DNA of 64,000 nucleotides. It comes from Eleginops maclovinus. Its lineage: Eukaryota > Chordata > Actinopteri > Perciformes > Eleginopidae. The notes below the pieces were generated by a model. It worked only from the letters and a program-made list of their open reading frames with translations. It was not told the origin of the DNA and did no database searches. Position numbers and translations under genes: made by a program. The stretch is taken from contig NC_086370.1 in the NCBI RefSeq assembly GCF_036324505.1, positions 9,038,512 through 9,102,511 of the forward strand, written 5' to 3'. Shown in pieces: positions 60,596 to 64,000 of the stretch; within the stretch, counting starts at the first letter, position 1, and the number at the start of each line of letters is the position of its first letter.

Positions 60596-60679
60596 AATAT
60601 CAGCTCGGGTCCCCCACATGACAGCATGCGACACCTTTCCAATGACCTTGGCGACTCTCGTCTGTGTCACCGCTTCCAT
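60596..60679 (-). CDS. Weak candidate internal exon of an unidentified gene
   Basis: On the minus strand, an acceptor with a pyrimidine-rich lead (…GGGATTGTTTGGCAG) precedes 84 bp that are open in only one frame as a 28-codon exon. A GTATGT donor follows at 60595. The peptide runs MEAVTQTRVAKVIGKV then SHAVMWGTRADI. The exon holds several CpGs (GCG, ACG, TCG, CGA codons) in CpG-poor DNA. Phase 0 on both sides fits a cassette exon. I do not recognise a family, and no partner exon is secure. Chance is a real alternative, because a short GT-AG-bounded frame is not rare in 64 kb. Confidence 0.25.
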
Positions 60680-61523
60680 CTGCCAAACAATCCCGGAGCA
60701 ATAATAAACAAAACACATTCTGGCTTTACGCATCCTCCTCTATTTCAAAACAAATGTATACCTGAGATAAGCTTTCAATAGATCCCTCAATCCCAGTTGC
60801 AGTGACAATAAAAGCATGAAGCCGGTACATAAACAAAGATAGGGCAGCACCACCTGAGGCCCTGTTGTCTGGAATCAGTGTGACTTCCAATTTGTGAGGT
60901 TTTTTTGCAAGTAAATGAGGTAATCATTTATGAGAAGCCACCGGTGAGGCAGTATATGAATACCTTTCTGCTTGTTGGAGGCGCGGATTTGAAAAAAAAA
61001 AATCCAATCCATGAGCTGCTCTGCTAAGCTGTCCTGATTCTCCTTCACCATCCGCCCTCCAGCCATTTACCTGCGAAAGCACAGAAAGAGCTATAGAAGT
61101 AGGGCGGATGACAGTTCTGCCGGTGTTTCTCTTTTGTCAGTTCCTCTGTGCGCTATCATCTTTACCCCCAGAGCCCCCTTCTGATCCCAGATATGAATCA
61201 TATAGCATCATCACTCACTTTCACTGGCAAACTCCTACAGTATACTTCACCATTCCTTTGAGGCTTAGATTTTGTTAATTTAATCTCACTTCATCTTAAT
61301 TTAATATCAGGGAGGCAGGAATCCAATCTGTGTAATTAAAAGATACATTACACTAAGTTATAGAGATGAAGTGTGTTTGTATTCCTAATTTAATTTATCT
61401 GTATACACTTGTATGTTGTTGTTCAACCCTTTCCTTGAGATCTACATTCATGCATGTATTAACCCTCAAATGGTTTCTGTGTCCTTGGCGATACATTTAT
61501 TTGACAGGCTGTGCTCATGAGTA

Positions 61524-61856
61524 AAATGGGTAATTATGGTGTGATGTGGGGTTAATCTGGTGTTACATGGGTGCAATATGGGTTTACTGTTATAACTGTA
61601 ATAACAGTGTAATTAGGGTGTTATATTACTTTTACAATTTTGTTATGTGGGTGTAATATTAGTGTTACATGGGTGTAATAAGAGTCGAATAACAGTGTAA
61701 CATGGGTGTAACATGCGTATAGTAATGGTGTTATACGGGTAATAATAATGTAAGATGACTATACTAAAAGAGTAATATGGGTGTAATACAGGTGTAATAA
61801 TGTTGTAATAGGGGTCTATTAATGTGTAATAACAGTGTAATATGGGTATAATAGGG
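61524..61856. repeat. Decayed minisatellite based on GGGTGTAATA / GTGTAATAACA
   Basis: About 330 bp dominated by variants of ATGGGTGTAATA, GTGTTACATGGG and AATAACAGTGTAA. Unit length is irregular (roughly 10-22 bp) and copies are diverged. The repetitive protein-like frame on the minus strand (rich in H, Y, I, P, T) is a by-product. Confidence 0.88.
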
Positions 61857-62784
61857 AAAATACCAATCAATTAATTTTCCAAAATATGACATGTCCATTT
61901 AAGGGTGTCACACATTACCATCCACTGATTTGCTGTACTACTACTGCTGACCTCTAAGTGAAACACCACGCCTGATCTAATAATAACCATGTTTCCACAG
62001 CTACAGAAAACTGCCAAGGTATTTTAACTGTCATGCTCTCTAATCTGTAAAGACACATGGCTGTTGCCTGTCCAGGTGAAGTGAGGAGGTGGACTTCTGC
62101 CATCTCTTTGGCGGCGACAAACACTTTGTGCCACGCCATGCCATGGTGTCGCCATGCCTGGGGCAAATTATTGTCACCCTGGGTAACATTGAGTGATGCA
62201 GAAAGACTGAAGCACAGCAGATGTGGGGACTTGTTAGGAACTTTATCTGCCATTGTACCCTTCAACAGACATCATTCTTAATTAGGTCTCCATGGATAAG
62301 ACAAGGCATCTGGACTGTTTGCTCATGAACGAACCCAACGATGCCCTTTTTCTGCTCACATGGGCGCATGCTCCTCTTCCACTTTTTTACAAGCTTGTTT
62401 AAGTAATATTATACTGATAACATGGATATGTTGGGAGGCTGTTGGAGCTATTACTCCATCTAGTGGCTGTTATTAACCCGCATGAGAATCACATGGAGGC
62501 TGCATGACACACACTGCACCAGCAGCATGACTGTAGTGCCCTCTCTTTGTTTCCCATTCTTGGCCTGATGCCGCTGCTTTTTCTGGCTATTCATGTATGC
62601 ATTCACTGTGCTCACCTGTCAAAAGAGTAATTGATTTCCTTCTGTATACAGTTTATGTGCTCTCATTGGTATGACCAGCCACGAGATGTAAAATCAATGA
62701 AGCACTGAAGAGCTCGATGGACGTTGCAATCGGATAAGATGCAGGGAAAGTGCACGTAAAAAATACAGCAGACCCATTTGTTAT

Positions 62785-63175
62785 ATATTACTGTTTGAAG
62801 TACCTCAGAGAAATTTGCTTTCTAGTGGAAAGATTTCTACTCTGGCTGTATTTACTGCCAGTCCATGTCAGAACAGTATGATATTGAGCAAATCTGTTGT
62901 ATTTGAAGTTGCACAACTCAATGTCTGTTTTAAGAATCTCTAAAAGTGTAACTTTTTATATGAAATGTGTTCAGTTTTGGGGAATTTTTTCAGGTCATTT
63001 ATTTGGTTTTGCAGCCTAATACTGGTTTATTATTACCACCCTCATATAACAGTGTTATCATACAGTAGGCAGCTGGCAGCTATTTTCAGCAAGAGAAAAC
63101 TAAGTGCCAAAAAAAAGTTCATTTTGAAAATAGTGGAGCATTTAACAGCTAAGAGGCAGATAGCCCTCTGAAGCT
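62785..63175 (+). repeat. Dispersed teleost repeat, copy C (longest)
   Basis: It begins CTGTTTGAAGTACCTCAGAG, runs through CTGTATTTACTGCCAGTCCA and AGAACAGTATGATATTGAGC, then TTCAGTTTTGGGGAATTTTT, CAGCAAGAGAAAACTAAGTG and AATAGTGGAGCATTTAACAG. Its left part matches copies A and B and its right part matches the fragment at 27326-27470, so this copy joins the two halves. The family is common in fish as I recall it; its class is unknown. Confidence 0.72.
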
Positions 63176-64000
63176 GATGAAGCCCAACACTTTTATAAAG
63201 AGAGTTTTAAAATTGGGCTTACATACTATGTCTCTACTAGAAACTACTATGTCAAAAAATGAAAACATTTACAACTTTCAATACCCCCAATTAGCCAAAT
63301 TAACCAGTATTTAAAAAAGGTGCTTGCAAATGGTCTCACTGTCTCATTTATTTCAAATTGTTCATATTGGCGCGAACTGTATAAAAGGTGGTATTGTGTT
63401 ATATAATTAGTCTAATGGCTGCTTTACTGTAAAAGCGTGGCATTAGTGTATGTAGATGGAGGAAGATAATTAAAAGACTCAAAACTTAAATTCATTTTCT
63501 ATTTGTTTTATTTACATTGAAACATTTCAAGCAAATTGCAGTGATAACACGTGCGTACCTGTGCCGTGAAAAAACAAAAGTGGAATTAATAAAAAACATT
63601 TCAGAACTATCAAGCAAGATTTTTTTTTCTAATTAAATATAATTTAATAATGAAATTCACACTTGGAATGTCTTTAGATGTACAATTGAGGTAGGTGTTA
63701 TGAGAAACAATCATCAGTATCTTTTTTATGCATTCATAAAGCATTGATAGCAGAAACAAGACATTAAAACTGTCATAGATATCAAACTACAGATTTTTAA
63801 GGCACCTAATTCCAATCAATAATATATATACTCCTTTAAATCGGCATGCCTTCGCATTTATAAAATTCATTTGGCAATGACATTGATAAAGTGCTCGATA
63901 GTAAACTGTGGTCACTCAGCATTAGAAGAAAAATATACCTCCATTTCAGCATGTAAGCGTTGTCAGACACATTATTAAAAAGTACCTTTTTCATAAAATG
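63176..64000. other. AT-rich non-coding end of the window
   Basis: No exon, TE end or RNA gene recognised. The AT-richness and several AATAAA-like words would fit a 3' UTR or intron, but nothing decides it. Confidence 0.45.

Noticed and set aside
60964..61070. Exon-like block with TTTCGCAG acceptor and AAG|GTATTC donor on the minus strand
   Set aside because: It contains an 11-12 T run giving poly-Phe, the donor is weak and no family match is evident. It is mentioned only as a neighbour of the 60.6-kb candidate.
1..64000. CRISPR arrays, phage-like or operon-like systems, rRNA and tRNA genes
   Set aside because: I looked for these and found none. The window has vertebrate, not prokaryotic, architecture, so no such system is claimed.

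Overview
The window looks like intergenic or long-intron DNA from a teleost fish. It is AT-rich and CpG-poor, has no long intact host reading frame, and carries repeat families typical of ray-finned fish: Tc1/mariner transposons, a hAT transposon, several 5'-truncated CR1/L2/Rex1-type LINEs and several high-copy fish repeats. All family assignments come from reading the sequence and recalling family features; no database was searched.

Layout. 1-16.4 kb is mostly unique, with a long (TG)n tract at 4.8 kb and GC-richer blocks that could be conserved regulatory DNA (9.6-10.7 kb). 16.4-17.0 kb is an internally deleted Tc1-like element. 19.8-22.4 kb holds a decayed repeat and two LINE fragments in opposite orientations. 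22.4-33 kb is largely unique, with one repeat piece at 27.4 kb and a hairpin at 29.65 kb. 33.5-34.05 kb is a polypyrimidine tract followed by a LINE 3' end. A LINE 3'-UTR copy lies at 36.4 kb, and a possible DNA-transposon end at 37.3 kb. 39.6-45 kb carries four decayed DNA-transposon or MITE-like pieces.

The best host-gene evidence is on the minus strand at 48.0-48.7 kb: a 50-codon candidate first exon with a good Kozak context and a GTGAGT donor, below a CpG-enriched, CCAAT-containing putative promoter. About 0.16-0.3 kb upstream of those promoter motifs sits a full-length but dead Tc1 transposon (48.84-50.25 kb, TA target duplication). 53.04-54.38 kb is a non-autonomous hAT element with a perfect 8-bp target duplication. 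54.93-56.2 kb is a 5'-truncated LINE whose reverse transcriptase reads FADN instead of FADD; its 3' UTR is duplicated at 36.4 kb. 56.6-63.2 kb contains pieces of a dispersed repeat, a candidate solo LTR, one weak candidate exon at 60.6 kb and a decayed minisatellite at 61.5 kb.

There is no operon, gene cluster or recognisable novel system. The biology visible is TE insertion and decay around what may be the 5' end of one unidentified gene, plus possible long-range regulatory DNA.
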